In this document: piece by piece, positions 55,115-64,000 of the stretch
Layout: each line of letters opens with the position of its first letter
How positions within the stretch are numbered: the stretch's first letter is position 1
Assembly: GCA_900540735.1 (NCBI GenBank)
Contig: UQHB01000003.1
Location: 1-64,000, forward strand
DNA from: an uncultured Megasphaera sp.
GTDB lineage: Bacteria; Bacillota; Negativicutes; Veillonellales; Megasphaeraceae
Reading direction: 5' to 3'
Length of the DNA: 64,000 nt
Position numbers and translations under genes: made by a program
The notes under the pieces: generated by a model
Database searches by the model: none
The model's input: only the letters and a program-made list of their open reading frames with translations
What the model was told of the DNA's origin: nothing

Positions 55115-56477
55115 CAAAAAAAGACGCATCATCGCGTCTCCACTAGCCGTTTCAGCGGCAGATATATTTCCTTATTTTGCAGCCCAGCAAGGCACAGCCA
55201 TTCTCGATTCGTCCTTAGTCAATGGCTTAGGCCGGTACACGATTATTGCGGCCGTGCCGTATCATACGATTGAAGCCGATGGCAACGTCGTCCGCGTCAA
55301 TGGCATGATTGACCAGCATGCAGCATTTGCCGATACAGTAAATGCCTATTTAAACACTCATCACGACGATAACGACACGGCGTTTCCTATCGTCTCTGGA
55401 GCTGTCGGCTATTTCTCCTATGATTATGGCCGCGAACGGCTTGGCATTCCGTCGCGCCACGCCAAAGACATCAATATGGCCGATGCACGCCTCGTCTTTT
55501 ACGACCTCTTCGTCATTGAAAACAACGTAACTCACGAAGTCCATTTCATTGCTAATGGCGAAACAGAAGACGCAGACCAGCTCTTACAACGCGTTGTCCG
55601 CAAACTTCAGCAATATTTAAAATTGCCCCTCCAGCCAGACCGTCTTTCCCTCTTAGAAGGTTTCCACATGACGCGGCAATACACGCCGCACGAATACGAA
55701 GCGACCGTACAGCAGCTCATCGATTATATCATCGCCGGTGATGTCTATATTGCTAATTTGACGCAGCGTCTCACCGTGACGAGCCCAGTCCAGCCGTTCT
55801 CCCTCTTTACGCGGCTCCATAATGATAATCCCGCTCCCTTTAGTGCGTACTTAAATTACCGCGATGGTCAATTCATTTGCGCCTCTATGGAACGGTTCTT
55901 GCAAATCCACAACGGCCTCTTAGAAACACGGCCGATTAAAGGCACGCGGCCGCGCGGCACGACACCGGCGTTAGATGCGGCATTACGGCAGGAATTAGCC
56001 GATTCCGAAAAAGATAAGAGTGAACTCTTAATGATCGTCGACCTCGAACGAAATGATATGAATAAGGTCTGCGACCCTGGCTCTGTCGTCGTGCCGGAAC
56101 TCTTTGCCATCGAAGATTACGCCACGGTCTTTCACCTCGTAGCTACGGTCCAAGGCAAGCTGAAAGACGGCGTCACCGTCATGGATGCTCTGCAGGCTAT
56201 GTTCCCAGGCGGCTCCATTACAGGGGCACCGAAATATCGGGCTATGGAAATCATTGACGAACTCGAACGGTGCCGCCGCGGCCTCTATACAGGCTCTATT
56301 GGCTACATGACCCTCGATGGCGACTGCGATTTTAACATCGTCATTCGTACAGCGGTCCATCAAAACGGTACGTATCAAATCGGCGTTGGCGGCGGCATTA
56401 CGAGCGAATCGGATCCAATAGCAGAATATAATGAAACGATGCAAAAAGCCAAGGCCCTGCTCTACGCCTTGCACTAA
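55104..56477 (+). CDS. pabB: Aminodeoxychorismate synthase component I (PabB)
   Basis: 457 aa. Chorismate-binding fold: DVYIANLTQRLTV (PIA/N-type loop), RPIKGTRPRG, LMIVDLERNDMNKVCDPGSV, MFPGGSITGAPKYRAMEIID and IRTAVHQ. Converts chorismate and ammonia to 4-amino-4-deoxychorismate. ASGELGSGSV-type anthranilate features are absent. Operon with pabA and pabC. Confidence 0.92.
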   Translation: MASNKKRRIIASPLAVSAADIFPYFAAQQGTAILDSSLVNGLGRYTIIAAVPYHTIEADGNVVRVNGMIDQHAAFADTVNAYLNTHHDDNDTAFPIVSGAVGYFSYDYGRERLGIPSRHAKDINMADARLVFYDLFVIENNVTHEVHFIANGETEDADQLLQRVVRKLQQYLKLPLQPDRLSLLEGFHMTRQYTPHEYEATVQQLIDYIIAGDVYIANLTQRLTVTSPVQPFSLFTRLHNDNPAPFSAYLNYRDGQFICASMERFLQIHNGLLETRPIKGTRPRGTTPALDAALRQELADSEKDKSELLMIVDLERNDMNKVCDPGSVVVPELFAIEDYATVFHLVATVQGKLKDGVTVMDALQAMFPGGSITGAPKYRAMEIIDELERCRRGLYTGSIGYMTLDGDCDFNIVIRTAVHQNGTYQIGVGGGITSESDPIAEYNETMQKAKALLYALH

Positions 56478-56489
56478 AGGAGGTTAGTT

Positions 56490-57239
56490 ATGAATCCCTT
56501 AATTGCTGATGACGGCTTTCAATTCGGCCTCGGCGCCTTTGAAACGATTGCTGTCGAACAAGGCCATCCCATTTTACTATCAGCCCATTTGAACCGTTTA
56601 AAACGAGCCTTAGAATTTTTGCAAATTTACTACGACGAAGGCATTTTGCGTGACGAAATTTCCTTATACATTCGCAACCATTCGTCCAAACACACGGCCT
56701 TAAAGCTCATCGTTACGCCGAAGAACATCGTCATTACGGCTCGGCCTAATCCCTATACGACGGCGAAGTACGCCAAAGGCTTTACAGCCCAATTTAGTGA
56801 AATTCGCCGTAATGAAACGTCTATGCTTACGTTCTACAAGACGTTAAATTACGGCGATTGTATCTTAGAAAAACGGCACGCTGTCCAAAGCGGCTTAGAT
56901 GAATTTATTTTTTGCAACATGAAAGGGCAAATTACAGAAGGAACGACGACGAATATCTTCTTTGCCAGACAACAACTCATCGTTACACCGCCGGTCCAGT
57001 GCGGCCTGTTAAACGGCATTATGCGCTCGTATATTATGCAGAACTGGGACGTGCAGGAAAAAATCATTTATCCGTCAGACATCCTCGATTATGATGAATG
57101 TTTCGTATCCAATTCCTTAATGGGCGTCATGCCCCTCCGTCGTCTCGGTACGTCCCTCTTCCCGAAGGCCAACACGTACGTCAGCACGACCATTCAAGAG
57201 CAGTATCAGCGGGACATGCTGCAATTAGACGAACTCTAA
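56490..57239 (+). CDS. pabC: Aminodeoxychorismate lyase (PabC), PLP-dependent
   Basis: 249 aa. Fold-type IV PLP enzyme: GLGAFETIAVEQGHPILLSA at the start, catalytic Lys in FYKTLNYGD, ITEGTTTNIFF for phosphate binding. Releases pyruvate to give PABA for folate. AAAGGAGG SD 12 bases after pabB. Its stop abuts the stop of the convergent trkH. Confidence 0.92.
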   Translation: MNPLIADDGFQFGLGAFETIAVEQGHPILLSAHLNRLKRALEFLQIYYDEGILRDEISLYIRNHSSKHTALKLIVTPKNIVITARPNPYTTAKYAKGFTAQFSEIRRNETSMLTFYKTLNYGDCILEKRHAVQSGLDEFIFCNMKGQITEGTTTNIFFARQQLIVTPPVQCGLLNGIMRSYIMQNWDVQEKIIYPSDILDYDECFVSNSLMGVMPLRRLGTSLFPKANTYVSTTIQEQYQRDMLQLDEL

Positions 57240-58691
57240 TTACCACGCGCTCTTGGACGTCCAGAAATCTTTCTTTAACATGACAAGGAAGGTCAGCATT
57301 TCGAGCCGCCCTAAAAGCATGGAAACGCAGAGGATGCCTTTAGAAAAGGCCGATAAGCCGGCATAGGTTTCCGTCGCCCCTGTAATGCCAAAGGCCGGGC
57401 CAATACAGCCCATTGTCGAAATGCTAATGCCAAAGGCATCGAAGACCGATACGCCATCGCTGATGAGGAGCAGTGCCCAGATAAAGATAAAGGCTATATA
57501 CAAGAAAAAGAACTGGAACACTTGGCGAATCGTAACCATACTGAGCTGTTTGCCGTTCATGCGCACGTCGAGGACCATGCGTGGATGCAAGCTTTTTTCG
57601 ACGAGTGCCCACAAGGTACGGCATAAAATGAGGACGCGCGAAATCTTTAGGCCAGCTGCAGTCGACCCGGCGCACCCTCCCATCATCATTAAGAGAAGAA
57701 GCAATAATTTCGAAAAGCTCGGCCACTGGTCAAAGTCTGCAGACACAAGACCTGTCGTCGCAATGGATGCGACCTGAAAAGACCCGTAGCGCAAAGCCTC
57801 CCCTAGAGATATAGGAAAGGCAGCTAACAAATTTAGAGAAATCAATAGAGTACAGACGACGAGGATGGACACATACGCTTTAAATTCCGTATTATGGCGA
57901 AGCGGTGCCCATCCTTTTTTATATATTTGGAAATATAAATTAAAATTGCCCCCTGTTAAAACCATGAAGAAAGTCATCCAACATTCGACGGCAACGCTTT
58001 CAAAATGAGCGGCACTGGCATTATACGTCGAAAAGCCACCAGCTGAGACCGTCGACAAGGCATGATTGACTGCACTGAGCCACTCCATGCCGCAAAGGAT
58101 GAAAATAATCCCGGCTGCTACCGTAGCCCCCATATACATGAGAAAGAGGACGCGCGTCATGACACCGAGGCGCGGCAAAATCCGTTCGCGCGTAGGCCCA
58201 GTCATTTCCGCTTGATACATAGACGACCAAAATTGACCGGACTCGGGCAAGAGGGCGACGAAAATAACGAGAATACCGAGGCCGCCGAGCCAGTGGGTCA
58301 TACTGCGCCATAATAAGAGACTCTGCGGCAGTACTTCAATGTCCGTAATGACCGTCGCCCCTGTACCGGTAAAGCCGGAAATACTTTCAAATAAGCTATC
58401 TAAGGGTCCTAAGAAACCGCTCAAATAGTATGGGAACATAGCCAGAATCGTCGCTGCCAGCCAGCCGAGCCCTGTAATGGCAATGCCTTCGCGGAGATTG
58501 AGCGTACGCATCCGCTTGCGGCCATACTGCCAAAAGAACCCGCCAACGACCCAATTTAAGGCAATCGCTTCGAGAAAGACGATGCCCATAGCTTCGCCGT
58601 AAGCCCACGCCAAAAGCAGGGGGATGCCTAAGACAGCCCCCTGAATGAGTGCGATTTTACCAATAAATTGAGCAATAATCCGACAATCCAT
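57240..58691 (-). CDS. trkH: TrkH-family K+ transporter (copy 3 in transcription order)
   Basis: 483 aa, ten or so hydrophobic helices. The four filter loops are visible: GFTGTGATVI, STVSAGGFSTYN, SIATTGLVSADF, STMGCIGPAFG. Together with TrkA it would take up K+. Stop abuts that of pabC with no spacer. Closest to the second copy (58709) in loop sequence. Confidence 0.9.
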   Translation of the reverse strand: MDCRIIAQFIGKIALIQGAVLGIPLLLAWAYGEAMGIVFLEAIALNWVVGGFFWQYGRKRMRTLNLREGIAITGLGWLAATILAMFPYYLSGFLGPLDSLFESISGFTGTGATVITDIEVLPQSLLLWRSMTHWLGGLGILVIFVALLPESGQFWSSMYQAEMTGPTRERILPRLGVMTRVLFLMYMGATVAAGIIFILCGMEWLSAVNHALSTVSAGGFSTYNASAAHFESVAVECWMTFFMVLTGGNFNLYFQIYKKGWAPLRHNTEFKAYVSILVVCTLLISLNLLAAFPISLGEALRYGSFQVASIATTGLVSADFDQWPSFSKLLLLLLMMMGGCAGSTAAGLKISRVLILCRTLWALVEKSLHPRMVLDVRMNGKQLSMVTIRQVFQFFFLYIAFIFIWALLLISDGVSVFDAFGISISTMGCIGPAFGITGATETYAGLSAFSKGILCVSMLLGRLEMLTFLVMLKKDFWTSKSAW

Positions 58692-58708
58692 GAAAGGTTA
58701 CTCCTTCG

Positions 58709-60160
58709 TTACCACGTGTGTTTGCGCCAAAACGAGGGCATACATAAAACGAGAACTGGAAAACTTTCGAGCCGTCCCATGAGCATAGCCAGCGAAATGA
58801 CGGCTTTACTCACAGGCGGCAGCGGGGCGCACGTCGCCGTCGCACCAAAGAGGCCAAACCCAGGGCCGCAGCTCCCCATGGCGGAAATACTCAGAGAGGC
58901 TGCATCAAAAATCGGTACGCCGTCGACGACAAGAATAGCCGTCCACAAGACATCTAAAAGGACGTACACGAAGAAGAACCGCCCTACGCCCCACAAGATT
59001 GCTGCTGCAAAGTCATCGCCATTGGAGCGTACTTGCACGACCCCTTGGGGATGCAGTTGCTTCCGCACTAAGGCGACGATGGTCTTACAGAGGAGCATGA
59101 CCCGCGTGACCTTCAGGCCCCCTGCTGTCGAACCGGCACAACCGCCAATGAACATGAGCACAAGTAAGATTAATTTCGAAAAGGACGGCCACTGCTCAAA
59201 ATCATAAGACACGTACCCTGTAGACGACGAAATAGCTGCAGCCTGGAAAAAGGTCTGCCGCAACGAATAGCCCATCGTCCAATCTTGGGCCGCTACTAAG
59301 TTTGCCGTCATCAAGAGCGTACTGCAAAAGACGAGAGCCAAATAACAACGAAATTCCGTATCCTTGACGATGACGGTAACGCCTCGTTGCCACGCCGCAA
59401 TATACATACCAATATTGGCACTCGAAATAATCATGAAAAAGGCCAGCCATCCTTCGATGACGGGACTATCGAAATGGGCAACACTCGTATTATACGGCGA
59501 AAATCCACCTGTCGCAATGGTCGCAAACGCATGGTCTACAGCGATGACAAAGTTCATGCCGCAAGCCATGAGGACAACCGTGCAGACGACCGTAAAGACG
59601 AGATACACCAGAAATAAAGCCTGTGCCGTTTCTTTAATGCGCGGCAAGGACCGGTCATTGGTCGGCCCTGTGCTTTCAGCATTGAACATGTGGACCACGC
59701 CGCGACTAAATTGCGGAAATAAAGCAATAAAAATGACGATAATCCCAAGGCCTCCGAGCCAGTGCGTTAAAGCACGCCATAAGACGATACTTTCTGGAAT
59801 AGATTCAATATCCGGGAAGACTGTCGCCCCTGTACCGGACAAGCCGGAAATACATTCAAAAATACTATCAAGCAATGGTAAATAGCCGCCTAAAGCATAA
59901 GGCAAGGCACCGAGGAAGGTCACGAGCACCCAGCCCAGGGTCGTAATGGCAATGCCTTCGCGAATAGTCAGGCTGTCCACAGGACGGCGGCCATGACGCA
60001 CCAGGCCTACCCCGACGACGACGCAAAGGACAATAGTCCAGCTAATGGGGCCCATACTCCCTTCTCCCTCATAGAGGGCCAGCACTAAAGGCAAGACGAT
60101 AGTACAGCCTAAGGCCAAGGATAATTTACCTAATACATAGGAAATGACACGAATATCCAT
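58709..60160 (-). CDS. trkH: TrkH-family K+ transporter (copy 2)
   Basis: 483 aa, the same length as its downstream paralog. Filter loops GLSGTGATVF, ATIATGGFSPYN, SSSTGYVSYDF and SAMGSCGPGFG. N-terminus SYVLGKLSLALGCTIVLPLV. Likely a duplicate; may differ in ion preference or expression. Confidence 0.9.
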   Translation of the reverse strand: MDIRVISYVLGKLSLALGCTIVLPLVLALYEGEGSMGPISWTIVLCVVVGVGLVRHGRRPVDSLTIREGIAITTLGWVLVTFLGALPYALGGYLPLLDSIFECISGLSGTGATVFPDIESIPESIVLWRALTHWLGGLGIIVIFIALFPQFSRGVVHMFNAESTGPTNDRSLPRIKETAQALFLVYLVFTVVCTVVLMACGMNFVIAVDHAFATIATGGFSPYNTSVAHFDSPVIEGWLAFFMIISSANIGMYIAAWQRGVTVIVKDTEFRCYLALVFCSTLLMTANLVAAQDWTMGYSLRQTFFQAAAISSSTGYVSYDFEQWPSFSKLILLVLMFIGGCAGSTAGGLKVTRVMLLCKTIVALVRKQLHPQGVVQVRSNGDDFAAAILWGVGRFFFVYVLLDVLWTAILVVDGVPIFDAASLSISAMGSCGPGFGLFGATATCAPLPPVSKAVISLAMLMGRLESFPVLVLCMPSFWRKHTW

Positions 60161-60169
60161 ACGACCCTC

Positions 60170-61612
60170 CTACCACGGACGACGTGCCGCTTGGAGCACA
60201 GTCTTGATGAGAATACATAAGGCAAAAATTTCCATCCGCCCAACGATCATGACGACAGTACTGTAGAGCTTGAACCACACGGGCAAGGCCCATATATCCG
60301 TCAGCCCAAAGAGCGGTGCCGTCGCCCCGACAGAGGTTAAACAGCCTACAGCCATACCTAAGGCTTGGAGCGGCGTAATGCCTGCTAAGGAAAGGATAAT
60401 AGCCGAAACGAAGTACGTCGTCATAAATAAGAAGAAATACGCCAAAACGAAACTAACGACGTTCGTTTCTACAGCACGGCCATTGACAGTGAAACTAATG
60501 ACCATGTGCGGATGAATGGTGCGGTTCAATTCATTTTTTGCCATTTTGCAGAGAATAATGAGCCGCATGACCCGTAGTCCCCCAGCTAGTGAAGCCATGG
60601 AGGCTCCCATAAAGGGCAGGATAAAAAGCACGCCCTTATCGAGTTCCGGCCATGACGATACAGCCCCAGCCATCATTCCCGTCGTACTCAAAAACGACAA
60701 GACGTGAAACAATCCTTGTACGGCACTGCCTGCAGCCGTATAGCCTCCGTCATGCCAGAGCTGGCCTGCAGCAATACCTGTAGCGACGATGATAATCCCA
60801 GCCATGACTTGCCATTCTGCATCAGTGAAAATCGTCCGCAACGACCGACGTTCTCCCCCTTTGAGATAGAGCAAGAAATTACCGCTCACGACGAGCAAGG
60901 GAAGTAGTGCCGCCAGCTCTACGAATAGGGAATCAGGTGATAACACACCGATTCCGCCCGTCGTCGAAACGGTCAACCCGGCTTGGACGACCGCTTCATA
61001 GAGCGTTGCTCCTGCTGCGAGATACAAGAGAATAGCTGCGACCGTAATCCCTACATAGATAGCCAAGACTTTCGCTGTCCGACCCAGCATGGGATGCACC
61101 ATCGGGCTAAAGGATACATTTTGCCGCCCTTGGACAGACATCGTCAGGGACGTACTGACTAAGGGCAAGACGGTCACGACAAAGGCCAAAAACTGCAAGC
61201 CCCCTAACCAACCGAGGGCACTATGCCAAAGCCAGAAAGACGGCAAGGCCTGCACGTACACAGCTGGGCACACGACGAGGCCTGTCGTCGTCACCGTCGC
61301 TACCGCATCAAACCACGCATCGAGCCACGTCGTCATACCGCTCAAGGCATAGGGCAGCATGCCGGCCAAGGACAAGACGACCCAAGCGAGGAGCATGAGC
61401 CACGCTGCACTCGGAATATGAATTTGTCGTTCATGCCGCCGTCCGGCATACCAGCACCAACCGCTGGCTCCATAAAGTAAGACCAGAGACGGCAAAAAAT
61501 ACCCTATCGGTTCGTGCAGCAAGGCACTCATGGCAACGACACCAGATAAGACCAGGGCACTCATCCCTAATAACGGGCTCCAAAGAAAGCAAATTACACG
61601 ATACGCCATCAT
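60170..61612 (-). CDS. trkH: TrkH-family transporter, divergent (copy 1)
   Basis: 480 aa. Loop sequences differ from the other copies: VTTTGLVVC, VSTTGGIGVLSPD, LSTTGMMAG, TSVGATAPLFG. All four filter Gly are present. TrkA stop precedes its ATG by two bases, so the four genes trkA-trkH-trkH-trkH form one operon. Confidence 0.85.
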   Translation of the reverse strand: MMAYRVICFLWSPLLGMSALVLSGVVAMSALLHEPIGYFLPSLVLLYGASGWCWYAGRRHERQIHIPSAAWLMLLAWVVLSLAGMLPYALSGMTTWLDAWFDAVATVTTTGLVVCPAVYVQALPSFWLWHSALGWLGGLQFLAFVVTVLPLVSTSLTMSVQGRQNVSFSPMVHPMLGRTAKVLAIYVGITVAAILLYLAAGATLYEAVVQAGLTVSTTGGIGVLSPDSLFVELAALLPLLVVSGNFLLYLKGGERRSLRTIFTDAEWQVMAGIIIVATGIAAGQLWHDGGYTAAGSAVQGLFHVLSFLSTTGMMAGAVSSWPELDKGVLFILPFMGASMASLAGGLRVMRLIILCKMAKNELNRTIHPHMVISFTVNGRAVETNVVSFVLAYFFLFMTTYFVSAIILSLAGITPLQALGMAVGCLTSVGATAPLFGLTDIWALPVWFKLYSTVVMIVGRMEIFALCILIKTVLQAARRPW

Positions 61613-61613
61613 C

Positions 61614-62957
61614 TTACCTGCCTTTGAAATAGGTCATGACCTTCTTGGAAAAGGCCGTTTCCACAAAGAGGATGACCCGGTCACCAGACAACAAGACCGA
61701 TTGCCCATTAGGGATAAACGCCTGTTCATTGCGCACAAAAGCGCAGACCAAACATTCTCGCGGTAACTGCATATCCATTAACTTCTTCCCTGCTACAGGC
61801 GCCCCTTCTTGGACGATGACTTCTACTGCTTCGGCTTTGGCTCCTTCGAGGAGCGATACAGAGACGACACCACCGCGACGGGCAAACGCCAAGATTTCAC
61901 TGGCTGACAAGAGGCGCGTCGACAAGACAATATCGACACCGACCTTTTCCATGAGCTCACTGTATTCAATACGCGAAATCCGGACAATGGTCTTCTTCGC
62001 GCCTAAATGCTTAGCAATCAAGGCAAGCATCAAATTCAGGCGGTCGTCGTCCGTGAGGCAAATGACCACATCTGCGTCAGCAATACCTTCTTGTTCCAGT
62101 AAATCAATATCGGCTCCGTCCCCGCAAATGGAAATACCGTCGTGTAACTTTTCGGCTACAGCCAGGCACCGTTCGCGATTTTTATCGAAAATCTTTACTT
62201 TCACTCCTTGGCTGTCGAGCATAGGAGCTAAAAATCGCCCTGTCCGACCGGCCCCGATAATCATGACTCGTTCCGCTGCTTTCGGGTTACGTTGCACTGC
62301 CTTTTTGCTAAAAGACTCTAAGGCCTTCGGGTCGCCAATAAAATAAACATTGTCGTGTGGCAAGAGCTGGTCATTACCGTGTGGGATAATCATGCGATGG
62401 TCCCGAAAAATCATGCCTACCAAAATAGACGGCGGCACATTTAAATGCTGTAACGGCACGTTGACGAGCGACGAATGACGGTCTAACTTCGTTTCAAAAA
62501 GACGGACTTTGCCATTGGCAAAATCTTCGACATTTAACGCTGCCGGTGTCATGAGAATCCGATTGATTTCATGAGCCGTAATCAGTTCTGGATTTAACAT
62601 CAAGTCAATATCAAAATTTTCTTTTAAATAATCTTTCGCTTCGGACATGAACTGCATATCCCGAATACGTGCAGCCGTATAGGCAATACCGTGTTTCTTC
62701 GCCAAAATGCAAGCGACCATATTCACTTCATCGACGGCTGTTACGGCAACGAGAATGTCTGCACCCTTAATGTCAGGGTCATTCATCGTAATCGGGCTTG
62801 CCCCGTTAGCTTGAATAGTGAGCACGTCCAGTGTGTTTTTGACTGCTTCCAGTTGCGCTTCGTCTTGGTCGACGACGACAACGTCAAATTGTTCATTCGA
62901 TAATAATTCTGCAATACTATATCCTAATTTTCCTGCACCGACAACGACGATACGCAA
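61614..62957 (-). CDS. trkA: TrkA K+ uptake regulatory subunit
   Basis: 447 aa from TTG 62957 with a GAGGTG SD, giving the expected MRIVVVGAGKLGYSIAELL start. Two RCK halves: GAGKLG at residue 7 and GAGRTGRFLAPML near 230 are the two NAD-binding Rossmann loops; each half ends in a TrkA-C domain. It gates TrkH by nucleotide binding at the inner membrane. Confidence 0.9.
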   Translation of the reverse strand: MRIVVVGAGKLGYSIAELLSNEQFDVVVVDQDEAQLEAVKNTLDVLTIQANGASPITMNDPDIKGADILVAVTAVDEVNMVACILAKKHGIAYTAARIRDMQFMSEAKDYLKENFDIDLMLNPELITAHEINRILMTPAALNVEDFANGKVRLFETKLDRHSSLVNVPLQHLNVPPSILVGMIFRDHRMIIPHGNDQLLPHDNVYFIGDPKALESFSKKAVQRNPKAAERVMIIGAGRTGRFLAPMLDSQGVKVKIFDKNRERCLAVAEKLHDGISICGDGADIDLLEQEGIADADVVICLTDDDRLNLMLALIAKHLGAKKTIVRISRIEYSELMEKVGVDIVLSTRLLSASEILAFARRGGVVSVSLLEGAKAEAVEVIVQEGAPVAGKKLMDMQLPRECLVCAFVRNEQAFIPNGQSVLLSGDRVILFVETAFSKKVMTYFKGR

Positions 62958-63024
62958 GATAATCACCTCTATTATAGTCTCTGCAATACTATACCACATG
63001 TCTCGCATAGTGGCTAGTGCATAG

Positions 63025-63053
63025 AAAAAGACCACCCATTTCTGAGTGGTCTT
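63025..63053 (-). terminator. Terminator downstream of the porin gene
   Basis: AAGACCAC (63028-63035) pairs with GTGGTCTT (63046-63053); on the minus strand a TTTTT run follows. It separates the porin from trkA. Confidence 0.85.
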
Positions 63054-63092
63054 GTATAGTCATATATCGTTCTATTGGGCTAAGCGGCCAAA

Positions 63093-64000
63093 TTAGAATG
63101 CGAATACGAACTGAGCACGTGTCTGTTCTTCCGGATCCTGGTTAGAACCATCTTTTGTGGAAGAAGCGAAGGACTGCATAACGTTGAACTGTGCGTTTTT
63201 AGCGAAGGTGTAGTCAATGCCAGCACCCCAGCTCTGGATGTTGTCCATCTGACCGAAACGCCAGGAGTTGGAGCCAGCACCAAGGTAGGAACCAGCTTCT
63301 GCATCAATATATTCAACCCATGCATCCCAGGATTTCGGAGTAGCCATGGAAGCTTTGCCGTATGTCAATTTACCAATCCAGAGATCAGCGCTGTCATCAC
63401 CAGTTACAGCATTATCTTTAGAAAGGCTAACGTTTTCATAGTTTGCTAAGAGATTCCATTTCTGGCCAAGACCTAAGGAAGCATATGCCCCCCAGAGATC
63501 ATCAGCAACAATGCTGTCTTTGCCATTGAAGGAGTTGTAGTATGCACCTACAGCAGATTTGCCAAAGAAGCCTTCGATTTCGCCATAACCAGTTTTGGTA
63601 TTGAGCATGTCAGTATCTTTGGATTCTTTAAATTTACCATAACCAGCAGTCACAGCGAAGCTATCGTTAGCGTATTTCAACTGAGCGCGGTCAAATACGT
63701 TACCATAGTTGTAGCCGTAGGTGTTGCCGAGGACGTAAGCGTCTGTACGACCAACGGAAGCCGTTACGTTACTGCCGAGTTTTGTAACAACTTCAGCACG
63801 GTCCGTGTACGGGTTATTATCGCTATCAGAAGCAGCACTGGGGTTAGCGAAACTTACGTTATCTGTGCTGATACCATAACGAACAACAGTGTTGTCGTTT
63901 ACTTGAGCGTCTGCACGGAGACGGATACGGTAGGACCAAGAAGCGTCGTCATTTACGCCACCTTTACCATTCTGGTCGTTCTGGTATAAATAACGGAGAC
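63093..64000 (-). CDS. Outer-membrane porin, C-terminal part (5' end beyond the window)
   Basis: The frame is open from the stop at 63093 to the right edge, about 302 codons. Alternating beta strands are visible (VTAGYGKFKESKD, LLANYENVSLSKDNAV, GAGIDYTFAKNAQFNVM) and the last residues QFVFAF end in Phe, the outer-membrane barrel sorting signal. NVTASVGRTDAYVLGN lies upstream. It resembles OmpM-type porins of Negativicutes, whose N-terminal SLH domain would be outside the window. Terminator at 63025-63053. Confidence 0.8.
   Translation of the reverse strand, partial: LRYLYQNDQNGKGGVNDDASWSYRIRLRADAQVNDNTVVRYGISTDNVSFANPSAASDSDNNPYTDRAEVVTKLGSNVTASVGRTDAYVLGNTYGYNYGNVFDRAQLKYANDSFAVTAGYGKFKESKDTDMLNTKTGYGEIEGFFGKSAVGAYYNSFNGKDSIVADDLWGAYASLGLGQKWNLLANYENVSLSKDNAVTGDDSADLWIGKLTYGKASMATPKSWDAWVEYIDAEAGSYLGAGSNSWRFGQMDNIQSWGAGIDYTFAKNAQFNVMQSFASSTKDGSNQDPEEQTRAQFVFAF

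Overview
The window runs from the structural and early genes of a contractile-tailed prophage (about 1-48,600, continuing past the left edge) into its host chromosome (about 48,640-64,000). The host is most likely a diderm Firmicute of the Negativicutes (Megasphaera/Dialister/Veillonella type). Evidence for this is an outer-membrane porin of the type known from that class, a MarR-MFP-RND efflux operon and mixed Gram-positive-style Shine-Dalgarno sequences. The genus is an inference from memory of these families, not a search result.

Prophage layout. Nearly everything from 42,015 leftward is on the minus strand. Transcription runs as follows. (i) Regulators: a CI/LexA-like repressor (43,357, plus) faces a Cro-like protein (43,218, minus) across two 17-bp operators. 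(ii) Early replication and recombination genes (42,015 to 27,011): an SbcC-like ATPase, a RecT-like protein, an MBL hydrolase, a replication initiator with an internal iteron array, a DnaC-like loader, SSB, dUTPase, RusA and many small zinc-ribbon or Cys-rich proteins. (iii) A terminator, a RinA/ArpU-like late regulator and a hicAB toxin-antitoxin pair. (iv) A 340-bp intergenic stretch holding two perfect DnaA boxes, four 11-bp tandem repeats and a structured RNA with a pseudoknot that ends in an intrinsic terminator. (v) A ParB-like/dpdA/queC/queD/queE/folE operon. (vi) Terminase, portal, head, neck, sheath, tube, tape measure, baseplate and tail-fibre genes. To the right of the repressor lie probable lysogenic-conversion (moron) genes, a three-gene toxin-antitoxin-like module (DUF4160/DUF2442/HTH) and a tyrosine integrase next to the host junction.

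The most interesting system is the operon at 21,739-25,336. FolE, QueD, QueE and QueC convert GTP to preQ0, and a TGT-like DpdA with a ParB-like partner would insert it into DNA. No QueF, Gat-QueC or DpdC is visible, so the simplest predicted product is phage DNA carrying 2'-deoxy-7-cyano-7-deazaguanine (dPreQ0). In this copy dpdA is split by a one-base frameshift beside an 11-G run and an 8-A run. Other one-base indels break early and accessory genes, while all structural genes are intact.

Host region: a ynfA remnant (also broken at an 11-G run), an RND pump, its lipoprotein adaptor and a MarR regulator, a decayed MFS transporter, a pabA-pabB-pabC operon for p-aminobenzoate with a hairpin leader, three tandem trkH genes with trkA for K+ uptake, and the C-terminal part of a porin.
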